This document shows, one piece after another, positions 1 through 5,655 of a stretch of 8,041 nucleotides of DNA (the stretch's first letter is position 1; every line of letters begins with the position of its first letter). The DNA comes from an uncultured Bacillota bacterium (GTDB lineage: Bacteria; Bacillota; JAAYKD01). The stretch is from NCBI GenBank assembly GCA_937897315.1, contig CALCNS010000122.1, positions 1 through 8,041 of the forward strand, given 5' to 3'. The position numbers and the translations under genes are program-made. Under the pieces are notes generated by a model that had not been told where the DNA came from, searched no databases, and saw only the letters and a list, made by a program, of their open reading frames with translations.

Positions 1-702
1 CATTTTTTCTTGAGACACATTGTTTTTCTCATGTCCCGGAATAAGTATCCCATGGCGATCAACCATGAGTAAATTCTTTGCTCCGGCTTTTAGGATTAAG
101 TTACTTACGGCAGTTCCTGCTGCTCCTGCCCCGTTAACCACGACGGTACATTCGGATAAAGGTTTATGTACAAAACGAAGAGCGTTGATCACTGCAGACA
201 AGACGACCACGGCAGTACCATGTTGATCATCATGAAATACGGGGATGTCCAAACATTCCTTTAGTCTACGTTCGATTTCAAAGCAACGCGGGGAAGAAAT
301 ATCCTCTAGATTGATACCACCAAAAGATGGAGCGATAATTTTTACGGTTTGGACAATTTCATCAACATCTTTTGAATGGAGTAAGATGGGAACTGCGTCT
401 ATTCCTGCAAAGCGTTTAAACAAAACACATTTTCCTTCCATGACGGGTAGACCCGCTTCTGGACCGATATCTCCTAATCCTAAGACCGCTGTACCATCTG
501 TAATGACAGCAACAAGATTGCCTTTGTTTGTATAGTGATAAACCAATTCTTTGTCTATGGCAATTTCCTTGCAGGGTTCTGCAACTCCTGGGGTATAGGC
601 CAAACTGAGCTGGGCAATATTTTCCACCGGTACCTTGCTTTGTACTTCAAGTTTTCCCCTGTGTTTTCGATGTAGTTCTAAGGCATCTTCACGCAAACTC
701 AT
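1..702 (-). CDS. NAD-type malic enzyme, N-terminal part (C-terminus beyond the window)
   Basis: The 234 visible residues match the short bacterial malic enzyme family, which oxidatively decarboxylates malate to pyruvate in the cytosol with a divalent metal. The N-terminal malic domain shows AYTPGVAEPC with the probable catalytic Tyr36, MEGKCVLFKRF with the probable catalytic Lys91, GGINLEDIS with metal ligands Glu133 and Asp134, and VFHDDQHGTA with Asp159. The Rossmann NAD-binding domain begins near residue 186 with the glycine motif NGAGAAG (190-196). Asp215 at the end of the second strand favours NAD over NADP (inference). The ATG at 702 is preceded by AAGAAGG six bases upstream. Family members are about 390-410 residues, so roughly 40% is missing because of the window edge; no break is visible. 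It is divergent from the ferredoxin gene. Confidence 0.95.
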   Translation of the reverse strand, partial: MSLREDALELHRKHRGKLEVQSKVPVENIAQLSLAYTPGVAEPCKEIAIDKELVYHYTNKGNLVAVITDGTAVLGLGDIGPEAGLPVMEGKCVLFKRFAGIDAVPILLHSKDVDEIVQTVKIIAPSFGGINLEDISSPRCFEIERRLKECLDIPVFHDDQHGTAVVVLSAVINALRFVHKPLSECTVVVNGAGAAGTAVSNLILKAGAKNLLMVDRHGILIPGHEKNNVSQEKM

Positions 703-885
703 AGTGATCCTTCTTTCCGTTTGTTTCAATGTCAGTTCGGCAAGGCGCTTGCTACCTCCTTCTTTGCTACGAAGTACGACAAGTACTCCTAGTAGAAATG
801 CACTTCACACAGGAAGGAATCGAGACAATGAAGGGCGAATCACTACGTATGCGATTTCGCAGAGTAATAACAGGAGGTGATATTC
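703..885. other. Divergent intergenic region between malic enzyme and ferredoxin genes
   Basis: This 183-bp spacer must hold the promoters of both divergent genes, but I see no convincing -35/-10 pair in either direction. It contains an interrupted palindrome, GCAAG-GCG-CTTGC, at 740-752, a repeated GCTAC (near 751 and 766), a repeated AAGTAC (near 772 and 781), and a small TGCG-ATTT-CGCA hairpin at 850-861 just before the ferredoxin Shine-Dalgarno. A 32-codon reading frame from ATG 798 overlaps the ferredoxin start and has no ribosome binding site, so I do not call it a gene. Confidence 0.5.
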
Positions 886-1053
886 ATGGCTTATAAAATT
901 GGCAATGCATGTATTGCTTGTGGTTTGTGCAAAGCAGAATGCCCCGTTGATGCAATTACTGAAGGAAACCCCTATGTAATCGATCCTGCAAAATGCATCG
1001 ATTGCGGTGCTTGCAACAGCGTATGTCCTGTGGATGCTCCTCAACCGGAATAG
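886..1053 (+). CDS. 2[4Fe-4S] ferredoxin, clostridial type (55 aa)
   Basis: A 55-residue soluble electron carrier. It has two complete cluster motifs: [12 protein letters not shown] (Cys9, 12, 15, 19) and [12 protein letters not shown] (Cys37, 40, 43, 47). Each CxxCxxCxxxCP supplies three ligands to one cluster and the last to the other, the standard arrangement of bacterial 2[4Fe-4S] ferredoxins. The length is the usual 55 residues, so the gene is complete. The ATG at 886 follows AGGAGGTGA at 872-880, an almost ideal Shine-Dalgarno. A strong intrinsic terminator follows the TAG by 15 bases, so it is probably monocistronic. The electron donor and acceptor cannot be told from this context; fermentative or anaerobic respiratory redox enzymes are the known partners of the family. 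Confidence 0.97.
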   Translation: MAYKIGNACIACGLCKAECPVDAITEGNPYVIDPAKCIDCGACNSVCPVDAPQPE

Positions 1054-1068
1054 ATTCCCCAAAAAATG

Positions 1069-1095
1069 ACACCTTCTGAGGAAGGTGTTTTTTTT
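1069..1095 (+). terminator. Intrinsic terminator of the ferredoxin gene
   Basis: Perfect 8-bp stem ACACCTTC / GAAGGTGT (1069-1076 with 1081-1088) with loop TGAG, followed by an unbroken T run to 1095. The A run at 1061-1066 could pair with the T run in the reverse direction. It separates ferredoxin transcription from the feo operon. Confidence 0.93.
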
Positions 1096-1115
1096 ATGCG
1101 ATATGTTAGACGAGG

Positions 1116-1144
1116 TTGACAAATAAACGTTTCTGCGTTAGAAT
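1116..1144 (+). promoter_or_regulatory. Sigma-A type promoter of the feo operon
   Basis: Consensus -35 TTGACA at 1116-1121, exactly 17 bases, then -10 TAGAAT at 1139-1144; start expected near 1151. The feoA Shine-Dalgarno GAGGAGGG lies at 1168-1175, six bases before the ATG. I see no recognisable 19-bp Fur box over the promoter, so iron control, usual for feo operons, cannot be shown here. Confidence 0.85.
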
Positions 1145-1181
1145 GTAAACATCGGATAACAATTTCTGAGGAGGGTCATTC

Positions 1182-1484
1182 ATGACATTGGAACAAATCG
1201 AGGTAGGGCAAGGAGCGATTATTAAACAAATTCGTGGACATGGACCTTTGCGACGTAGATTATTGGAAATGGGGTTAACTCCCCATACTGAAGTATGTGT
1301 TAGAAAAATGGCCCCGATGGGTGATCCTATTGAACTACGTTTACGGGGATATAGTTTAACCTTGCGCAAAGAAGATGCGGCGTTAATTGACGTGATTCTG
1401 AACGAGTCCATAGCTCAAGATGAGCACACAGGACCTAACCATGGTCATCGTCATCGCCATCGTGGAGGGTTCCATCGTGGATAA
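1182..1484 (+). CDS. feoA: FeoA, ferrous iron transport accessory protein with a His-rich tail
   Basis: A 100-residue cytoplasmic SH3-like protein that assists FeoB. Typical FeoA features are the early GxGAxIKQIRG strand, the helix LRRRLLEMGLTPHTEV (about residues 24-39), MAPMGDPIELRLRGYSLTLRKEDA (44-67) and a final helix ending near residue 76. Family members usually stop there, at about 75 residues. This one continues with a Gly/His/Arg tail, HGHRHRHRGGFHRG, holding most of the six histidines of the last 21 residues; it might bind metal (inference). The start follows GAGGAGGG at 1168-1175. The last codons overlap the feoB Shine-Dalgarno and start, so the tail is partly shaped by the downstream translation signal. 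It is the first gene of the operon. Confidence 0.96.
   Translation: MTLEQIEVGQGAIIKQIRGHGPLRRRLLEMGLTPHTEVCVRKMAPMGDPIELRLRGYSLTLRKEDAALIDVILNESIAQDEHTGPNHGHRHRHRGGFHRG
1464..1479 (+). promoter_or_regulatory. Ribosome binding site and GTG start that fix the feoB start
   Basis: GGAGGG at 1464-1469 lies seven bases before GTG at 1477-1479. Translation from this GTG gives MDKTYIIALIGNQNSGKTT, the normal short FeoB N-terminus. The ATG at 1420 in the same frame has no Shine-Dalgarno and would add 19 residues that are merely the out-of-frame reading of the feoA tail. The GTG overlaps the feoA stop by 8 bases, which suggests translational coupling. Confidence 0.85.
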
Positions 1485-3492
1485 AACCTATATCATTGCC
1501 CTGATAGGAAATCAGAATAGTGGAAAGACCACGCTGTTCAATCAGTTAACTGGAAGTAATCAACACGTTGGTAATTTCCCTGGGGTCACAGTGGAACAGA
1601 AAAGGGGAAATGTGGTTGGCAATAAGATGCTCGAAGTAGTCGATCTTCCGGGCATTTATTCTCTGTCACCGTATACTCTTGAAGAAATGGTCACTCGAGA
1701 TTTTTTGATCAGAGAGAAACCGGATGCGATTATTAACATTGTGGATGCCACCAACCTTGAGAGAAATCTTTATTTGACTTTACAATTGTTGGATTTACAG
1801 CTACCTATGGTACTTGCTTTAAACATGATGGATGAGGTGCGTAACAGCGGACATTACATCAATTTAAATGCCATCCAACTCCAGTTAAATGCCCCGGTAT
1901 ATCCGATTTCTGCTTTGAACAATGAAGGGGTTCACGAAATGCTAACCGGCCTCGTGCAACTTCTTAATCAACAAGGCGAACAACCTTGGTTGGATTATTG
2001 TAGTGGAGAAGTGCATAGTGCAGTTCATGCGATTCGTCACATAATACAAGAAAAAGCCGATGCCAAAGGAATACCGGTGCGATTTGCTGCGGCAAAATTA
2101 TTCGAAGGAGACGAACCTCTCGAGCAGGTGTTGCAACTAGACCCCCATGATTTAGATTTGCTTCATCGCATCATAGCTCACGCAGAAGAACATCTAGGCA
2201 TCGATAGAGAAGCTGCCATGGTGGATATGAGATACCAGTTTATCGATGCCCTAAGCATTGAGGTACAGAACAAACAGGGTGAGAGCCAAGAATCGATTCG
2301 CTCGCAAAAAATAGATCAGATCTTAACCCATCGATATTGGGGAATTCCTTTGTTCTTCTTTTCGATGCTCAGTGTTTTTTGGGTAACATTTGGTCCTATT
2401 GGCACTTGGTTCAGTGATTTCTTTGTGGCCGGGATCGATCGTTTTACTAGTTGGGTTGATCTGAGTTTAGAAGCATTTGGACTGAATCCGATTCTACACT
2501 CCTTAGTCATCGACGGTGTTTTTGCCGGTGTAGGTAGTGTACTTGGCTTTCTGCCGATTATCATCATCTTATTCTTTTTGCTCTCCATATTGGAAGACAC
2601 AGGGTACATGGCAAGAGTTGCATTCATGATGGATCAGCTGATGAGAAAAATCGGTTTATCGGGTCGTTCTGTTGTTCCTATGCTGATGGGATTTGGCTGC
2701 TCTGTTCCAGCGATTATGGCTACCAGGACTCTGTCGAGTGCCAGGGATCGAAAAATGACGATTCTTCTGACCCCATTTTTGTCATGTAGTGCCAAAGTGC
2801 CCATTTATGCTGTGTTCACTGCAGCTTTTTTTGCAAAGCAACAAGCATTCGTTATGTTTAGCTTATATCTTGGTGGGGTAATCATTGCAATCCTTTCAGG
2901 CTATCTATTGAAATCCACCGTGATGAGAGGTAACCCTGTTCCCTTTGTAATGGAATTACCGGCATATCGTATGCCAAATGCGAAAAGTGTTGCATTGAAC
3001 CTATATGATAAAGCAAAAGATTTCTTAACTCGCGCGTTTACCGTTATTTTTTTAGGCACCATAGTCATTTGGTTTTTACAAAGCTTCGATATGCATTTCA
3101 ACTGGGTAGAAAGTAGTGAGCATAGCCTAATGGCTTTGGTGGGTCGATTTATTTCACCGCTTTTCCAGCCTTTGGGTTTCAATGATTGGCGTGCATCTAC
3201 TGCACTCTTAGCAGGCATTACCGCAAAAGAAGCTGTAGTTAGTAGTTTGGCCATCTTGTTGAATGTTGGTGAAACCTCTCAAGTCACAGAAGTTTTGCCT
3301 ACCTTATTTTCACCGGTGGCTGCATATGCTTATTTGGTCTTCACACTTTTGTATATGCCCTGTGTTGCGGCATTCGCTGCTACTCGCCGAGAGTGGGGTA
3401 GTTGGAGAGGTGCAATTGGAGCAGTGAGCTTTCAAACAGGGGTTGCTTGGCTTATGGCATTTCTTGTTTATCAAGTCGGGAGCCTGTTTTAG
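1477..3492 (+). CDS. feoB: FeoB, ferrous iron transporter with GTPase domain
   Basis: A 671-residue inner-membrane Fe(II) permease. The N-terminal G domain is complete: G1 GNQNSGKT (11-18), G2 Thr38 in GVTVE, G3 DLPG (56-59), G4 NMMD (116-119) and G5 SA (145-146). G1 has Gln where the family often has Pro. A helical GDI-type linker follows (about 165-265), then the membrane domain from about residue 300. It holds the conserved segments LEDTGYMARVAF, MGFGCSVPAIMATRTL with Cys408, and LTPFLSCSAKVPIYA with Cys437, the two Gate-type regions thought to line the ion path. The length is near that of Gram-positive FeoB proteins and below the roughly 770 residues of E. coli FeoB. The gene overlaps feoA by 8 bases and precedes a Cys-rich FeoB partner, giving a three-gene operon. 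The GTG start was chosen on its ribosome binding site. Confidence 0.97.
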   Translation: MDKTYIIALIGNQNSGKTTLFNQLTGSNQHVGNFPGVTVEQKRGNVVGNKMLEVVDLPGIYSLSPYTLEEMVTRDFLIREKPDAIINIVDATNLERNLYLTLQLLDLQLPMVLALNMMDEVRNSGHYINLNAIQLQLNAPVYPISALNNEGVHEMLTGLVQLLNQQGEQPWLDYCSGEVHSAVHAIRHIIQEKADAKGIPVRFAAAKLFEGDEPLEQVLQLDPHDLDLLHRIIAHAEEHLGIDREAAMVDMRYQFIDALSIEVQNKQGESQESIRSQKIDQILTHRYWGIPLFFFSMLSVFWVTFGPIGTWFSDFFVAGIDRFTSWVDLSLEAFGLNPILHSLVIDGVFAGVGSVLGFLPIIIILFFLLSILEDTGYMARVAFMMDQLMRKIGLSGRSVVPMLMGFGCSVPAIMATRTLSSARDRKMTILLTPFLSCSAKVPIYAVFTAAFFAKQQAFVMFSLYLGGVIIAILSGYLLKSTVMRGNPVPFVMELPAYRMPNAKSVALNLYDKAKDFLTRAFTVIFLGTIVIWFLQSFDMHFNWVESSEHSLMALVGRFISPLFQPLGFNDWRASTALLAGITAKEAVVSSLAILLNVGETSQVTEVLPTLFSPVAAYAYLVFTLLYMPCVAAFAATRREWGSWRGAIGAVSFQTGVAWLMAFLVYQVGSLF

Positions 3493-3520
3493 GTGAGCTA
3501 GACAAAGAAAGGAAGATACC

Positions 3521-3691
3521 ATGCAGTGGATTGATGTATTGGTTGGTTTAGGTTTAGTGGGATTGGTTTCAAAAGCCATACGAACGTTTCGTAATCCAAA
3601 TTCCGGTGGGGGATGCCATGGAAGTTGTGGAAGTTGTGCTCAGAATTGTTCAATGCGCTCAAACCTATCAATTCAAAGCAAAAAGAATTAA
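3521..3691 (+). CDS. FeoB-associated Cys-rich small membrane protein (56 aa)
   Basis: A 56-residue protein with one N-terminal membrane segment (about residues 4-20, WIDVLVGLGLVGLVSKA), a short basic stretch, and then a Gly/Cys motif with Cys32, Cys36, Cys39 and Cys43 (GCHGSCGSCAQNC). This matches the small Cys-rich proteins found just after feoB in many Firmicutes. Their role in Fe(II) uptake is not firmly established; metal handling or a role like FeoC has been suggested. The ATG at 3521 is preceded by AAAGGA at 3508-3513, and the gap to the feoB stop is 28 bases, so it is the last gene of the operon. The C-terminus is short and basic (SKKN). Confidence 0.9.
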   Translation: MQWIDVLVGLGLVGLVSKAIRTFRNPNSGGGCHGSCGSCAQNCSMRSNLSIQSKKN

Positions 3692-3693
3692 AA

Positions 3694-3720
3694 CATAGAC
3701 TTGCTCTATGGTATTTTCTG
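3694..3720 (+). terminator. Possible weak terminator of the feo operon
   Basis: A 6-bp stem CATAGA / TCTATG (3694-3699 with 3705-3710) with loop CTTGC, followed by GTATTTTCTG. The stem is short and the T tract interrupted, so efficiency is doubtful. It overlaps the -35 of the tRNA promoter. If it fails, feo transcripts run into the tRNA gene. Confidence 0.35.
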
Positions 3721-3729
3721 TGTTAAAAT
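3701..3729 (+). promoter_or_regulatory. Promoter of tRNA-Leu
   Basis: -35 TTGCTC at 3701-3706, 17 bases, -10 TAAAAT at 3724-3729 with an extended TG at 3721-3722. The expected start near 3736 is only a few bases before the mature tRNA 5' end at 3739, which suits a dedicated tRNA promoter with a minimal leader. Confidence 0.75.
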
Positions 3730-3738
3730 GATTGGCAT

Positions 3739-3823
3739 GCGGGTGTGGCGGAATTGGCAGACGCACCAGACTTAGGATCTGGCGGAGCAATCTATGCAGG
3801 TTCAACTCCTGTCACCCGCACCA
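3739..3823 (+). tRNA. tRNA-Leu, anticodon UAG
   Basis: An 85-nt tRNA with a complete cloverleaf. The acceptor stem is GCGGGTG / CACCCGC, the D stem GCG / CGC, and the anticodon stem CCAGA / TCTGG with loop CTTAGGA, placing anticodon TAG at 3773-3775. It has a class II long variable arm and the T arm GCAGG / CCTGT around TTCAACT. Discriminator A at 3820 and a genomically encoded CCA at 3821-3823 follow. It decodes CUA and, with wobble, other CUN leucine codons. Its original terminator, starting at 3830, is split by the insertion sequence. Confidence 0.97.
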
Positions 3824-3829
3824 AATCAG

Positions 3830-3850
3830 AAACACCGAATTGATACAGTG
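3830..3850 (+). terminator. Left half of the tRNA-Leu terminator, interrupted by the IS
   Basis: AAACACCGAATTGATAC (3830-3846) is the 5' arm, followed by AGTG. The matching 3' arm lies at 5685-5701, after the insertion sequence. Joined with a single GTG, the two arms pair over 17 positions (two of them G-U) around a 3-nt loop AGT. The positions agree base by base, so this is a split hairpin and not a chance similarity. Confidence 0.88.
3848..3850. repeat. Target site duplication GTG, left copy
   Basis: GTG immediately before the IS, matched by GTG at 5683-5685 immediately after it. A 3-bp duplication is usual for IS3-family elements. A triplet alone is weak evidence; here it is supported by the restored terminator hairpin and by the 17-bp spacing of the junction promoter. 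Confidence 0.85.
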
Positions 3851-3878
3851 TGATATGATCCCCCTTAAGTAGACACGG
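3851..3878 (+). repeat. IS left terminal inverted repeat, carrying the -10 half of the junction promoter
   Basis: The left end starts TGATATGATCCCCCTTAAG and continues TAGACACGG. It contains an extended -10, TG-A-TATGAT, with TATGAT at 3854-3859. No -35 lies 17 bases upstream in the integrated form (AACACC is there), so this half-promoter should be weak unless the IS ends are joined. Confidence 0.8.
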
Positions 3879-3910
3879 TAAATAACCAAATCTACTTAAG
3901 GGGGATTTTT
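3858..3910 (+). promoter_or_regulatory. Read-through block: hairpin hiding the orfA Shine-Dalgarno, with T tract
   Basis: A 16-bp perfect inverted repeat pairs ATCCCCCTTAAGTAGA (3858-3873) with TCTACTTAAGGGGGAT (3891-3906), with a 17-nt loop. TTTTT (3906-3910) follows directly, so it has terminator form. The 3' arm contains AAGGGGG (3898-3904), the Shine-Dalgarno seven bases before the orfA ATG. RNA entering from outside would therefore be terminated or left with a buried ribosome site. This type of protection is known from IS10 and IS50; its operation here is inferred from sequence. Confidence 0.85.
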
Positions 3911-3911
3911 C

Positions 3912-4589
3912 ATGGCAAAACGAAAACATAGTGCAGAGTGGATGCTTGAAAAAGTGCAAGAATATCTGAACGGCAAAGGATCCTACCTGTCAATAGCACG
4001 AGAAAACCGAATAGGCGATACAACATTAAAAAAGTGGGTAGCTAAATATCTGGCAAATGGCGAGACTGCATTTACAGAACATACAGGGAATGCACACTAC
4101 AGCAGCATTTTTAAAACAAAATGTGTCGAAGAAGTTCTAAAGGGCGACAGAACAGTCGAAGAAACCGTTGCGAAATACAATATTTCCGACGGAAGTGTTC
4201 TACGTAAGTGGATAGAGGTGTATAATGCCAATAGAAAGCTCGAGGATTATGATCCGAAAAGGGAGGTCTATATGGCAGAATCAAGGAGAAAAACAACACT
4301 GGAAGAACGTAAGGAAATTGTGGAATACTGTATTGATCACGACAGGGATTACAAGAACACGGCCGTGAAATATGATGTTTCCTACGATCAGGTGTACATA
4401 TGGGTCAAAAAGCATGATAAAAGTGGCGATGTCGGACTCAAAGATCGGCGCGGTCATCATAAAACAGATGAAGAAGTAAATGAACTCGACCGCATGCGCA
4501 GAGAAAATTTAAAGCTCAAGCGACAACTTGAAGAAAAGGATCGATTGGTAGAACTATTAAAAAAAGTGAAGGAACTCGAAAGGCGGTGA
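3912..4589 (+). CDS. IS3-family OrfA, DNA-binding transposase subunit
   Basis: A 225-residue protein with three helix-turn-helix-like repeats. The first (about residues 5-50) contains YLSIARENRIGDTTLKKWVAKY, split here only by length limits in the family profile; the second (about 65-105) contains VEETVAKYNISDGSVLRKWI; the third (about 125-165) contains NTAVKYDVSYDQVYIWVKKH. A basic linker and a leucine-zipper-like coiled coil follow from about 185, LKLKRQLEEKDRLVELLKK. Most OrfA proteins are nearer 100-175 residues, so this one is long, like the multi-HTH IS150-type. It binds the IS ends and controls transposition, and it forms the N-terminal part of the OrfAB transposase after frameshifting. 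The start follows AAGGGGG at 3898-3904. The stop TGA overlaps the orfB GTG as GTGA. Confidence 0.93.
   Translation: MAKRKHSAEWMLEKVQEYLNGKGSYLSIARENRIGDTTLKKWVAKYLANGETAFTEHTGNAHYSSIFKTKCVEEVLKGDRTVEETVAKYNISDGSVLRKWIEVYNANRKLEDYDPKREVYMAESRRKTTLEERKEIVEYCIDHDRDYKNTAVKYDVSYDQVYIWVKKHDKSGDVGLKDRRGHHKTDEEVNELDRMRRENLKLKRQLEEKDRLVELLKKVKELERR
4559..4566 (+). promoter_or_regulatory. Candidate programmed -1 frameshift site (A7G) for OrfAB
   Basis: Seven A residues at 4559-4565, read in the orfA frame as A-AAA-AAA followed by G, fit the X-XXY-YYZ slippery pattern. A -1 slip enters the orfB frame, which is open from here through the orfB start at 4586. The fusion would join OrfA residue 218, in the coiled coil, to OrfB. 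A-type slippery runs are the known frameshift signal of IS3-family elements. Confidence 0.75.
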
Positions 4590-5557
4590 GACTTGGCAGG
4601 CTTAGATTGGAGCCCAAATATCTTGCGATTCAACAGCTCCATAACGAAAAAGGATGGAGCATTAAATGGATGTGTACACAGCTTGCAATGACTCGTGCAG
4701 CTTATTACAAATGGTTGAACCGGGAAACTCCGGCCGCAGAGAAGGAAAACGAGGTTATCGCTCAACTTATACAGGAATATGACGACAGATTTCATCATCT
4801 TCTTGGATACCGCCGCATGGCGGGCTGGATAAACCGTCTCAATAGAACTCATTACAGCCGCAACCGCATTCACAGGATTATGAAAGAGCTCGGAATTCAT
4901 TCAATAATTCGAAAGAAGAAGAGCAAATATGTTTATGCCAAACCCGAAACGGAAGCTGAAAATACACTTAAGAGAGAGTTCAACGCCGAAAAACCCAACC
5001 AAAAGTGGGTCACCGATGTGACAGAGTTCAAGTGGTATGAGGGCCCAGTTGTTCACAAACGCTATCTCAGTGCTATTCTGGATCTATATGACAAAACCGT
5101 AGTGTCCTATGTCGTCAGTTCCAAAAATAACAATAAGCTTGTCTTTGACACTTTTGAAAAGGCAGCGGCAGCTAATCCGGACGCACATCCTTTATTCCAC
5201 AGCGATCGGGGGTTCCAATATACAAGCAAGAAATTTCAATTCAGGCTATCCCTGCAGAATATGACCCAGTCCATGTCCAGGGTAGCTCACTGTATTGACA
5301 ATTGTCCAACCGAAGGATTCTGGGGCATTGTAAAAACAGAAATGTATCATCTCTTCGATTTCAGTAACGCGTCGGAGCTTCGGAAAGCGATTGACAAGTA
5401 TATTCACTTCTACAACTATGAAAGATTCCAGGAGCGTTTTGGAACAAAGGCCCCCATGGAAGTCCGAGCGGAAGGACTTGCTTCCGATAACCCTAAAGCT
5501 TATCCTATTGCGGAAAACAAGCGTATCCAAAAGTACAAAGCAAAGTTTGCTGCATAA
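4586..5557 (+). CDS. IS3-family OrfB, DDE transposase catalytic subunit
   Basis: A 323-residue integrase-core protein (rve fold). The N-terminal HTH_21-like region (about 50-108) contains YRRMAGWINR and RNRIHRIMKELGI. The catalytic core shows KWVTDVTEF with Asp144, LFHSDRGFQYTS with Asp207 and CPTEGFWGIVKTEMY with Glu243, giving D-D-35-E spacing and the downstream Lys/Glu helix of the family. The YNYERFQERFGTKAPMEV C-terminus is also typical. Just before the last acidic residue it reads CIDNCPTEGF, with Cys where a small Gly/Ala is usual; all three acids are intact. It starts at GTG 4586, overlapping the orfA stop by four bases. It is expected to be made mainly as an OrfAB fusion by -1 frameshifting, with reinitiation as an alternative. 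Confidence 0.95.
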   Translation: MRLGRLRLEPKYLAIQQLHNEKGWSIKWMCTQLAMTRAAYYKWLNRETPAAEKENEVIAQLIQEYDDRFHHLLGYRRMAGWINRLNRTHYSRNRIHRIMKELGIHSIIRKKKSKYVYAKPETEAENTLKREFNAEKPNQKWVTDVTEFKWYEGPVVHKRYLSAILDLYDKTVVSYVVSSKNNNKLVFDTFEKAAAANPDAHPLFHSDRGFQYTSKKFQFRLSLQNMTQSMSRVAHCIDNCPTEGFWGIVKTEMYHLFDFSNASELRKAIDKYIHFYNYERFQERFGTKAPMEVRAEGLASDNPKAYPIAENKRIQKYKAKFAA

Positions 5558-5613
5558 CAAAACCCTCAAAATTCGACGATGGCTTTTCGTAACCATTGTT
5601 GAATTCTGAGGGT
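5556..5613 (-). terminator. Inward-facing hairpin at the IS right end, terminator-like on the minus strand
   Basis: An imperfect stem of 21 positions pairs 5562-5582 with 5593-5613: CCCTCA / TGAGGG, AATTC / GAATT, ATGG / CCAT, with two G-U pairs and one A-C mismatch, and a 10-nt loop. Read on the minus strand, the stem is followed by TTTTGTT, giving a terminator facing into the IS from the right. The plus-strand reading has no T run. It may stop antisense transcription from the minus-strand recombinase genes, or act on orfB mRNA stability. Confidence 0.65.
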
Positions 5614-5615
5614 CC

Positions 5616-5654
5616 CACGGCACTGCTGTGCCGTGTATTCCTTTTATTTATTTT
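5616..5654 (+). terminator. Terminator of the IS transposase operon
   Basis: A perfect 8-bp stem CACGGCAC / GTGCCGTG (5616-5623 with 5628-5635) with loop TGCT, followed by a T-rich tail, TATTCCTTTTATTTATTTT, to 5654. It is inside the element, before the right terminal repeat, and should stop orfAB transcription from leaving the IS. The T tract starts imperfectly, so efficiency is uncertain. Confidence 0.7.
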
Positions 5655-5655
5655 G

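Noticed and set aside
805..1122. 105-residue minus-strand reading frame over the ferredoxin gene
   Set aside because: It is antisense to a clear ferredoxin with its own ribosome site and terminator.
1153..1166. 14 bases identical to part of the E. coli lac operator (CGGATAACAATTTC) between the feo promoter and feoA
   Set aside because: Only one half of the operator dyad is present and no lac-type regulator is in view. Vector contamination is unlikely because the flanks are continuous native sequence. Treated as coincidence.
1420..1476. Upstream ATG 1420 as the feoB start
   Set aside because: No Shine-Dalgarno, and the extra 19 residues are the shadow of the feoA tail. GTG 1477 has GGAGGG at seven bases and gives the normal FeoB N-terminus.
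3801..3823. tRNA-Leu 3' end as the integration site of the recombinase element
   Set aside because: Large serine recombinases do not typically use tRNA genes, and I found no real duplicate of the tRNA 3' end. The CCTGTC at 5656 belongs to the IS terminal repeat.
5611..5622. IS right end placed at CA 5621-5622, with an end reading TGCCGTGGGACCC
   Set aside because: It fits a TG...CA pattern loosely, but gives no target duplication and no useful junction promoter. The end at 5682 gives the GTG duplication, the restored terminator and the 17-bp promoter spacing; 5616-5635 is then the internal terminator.
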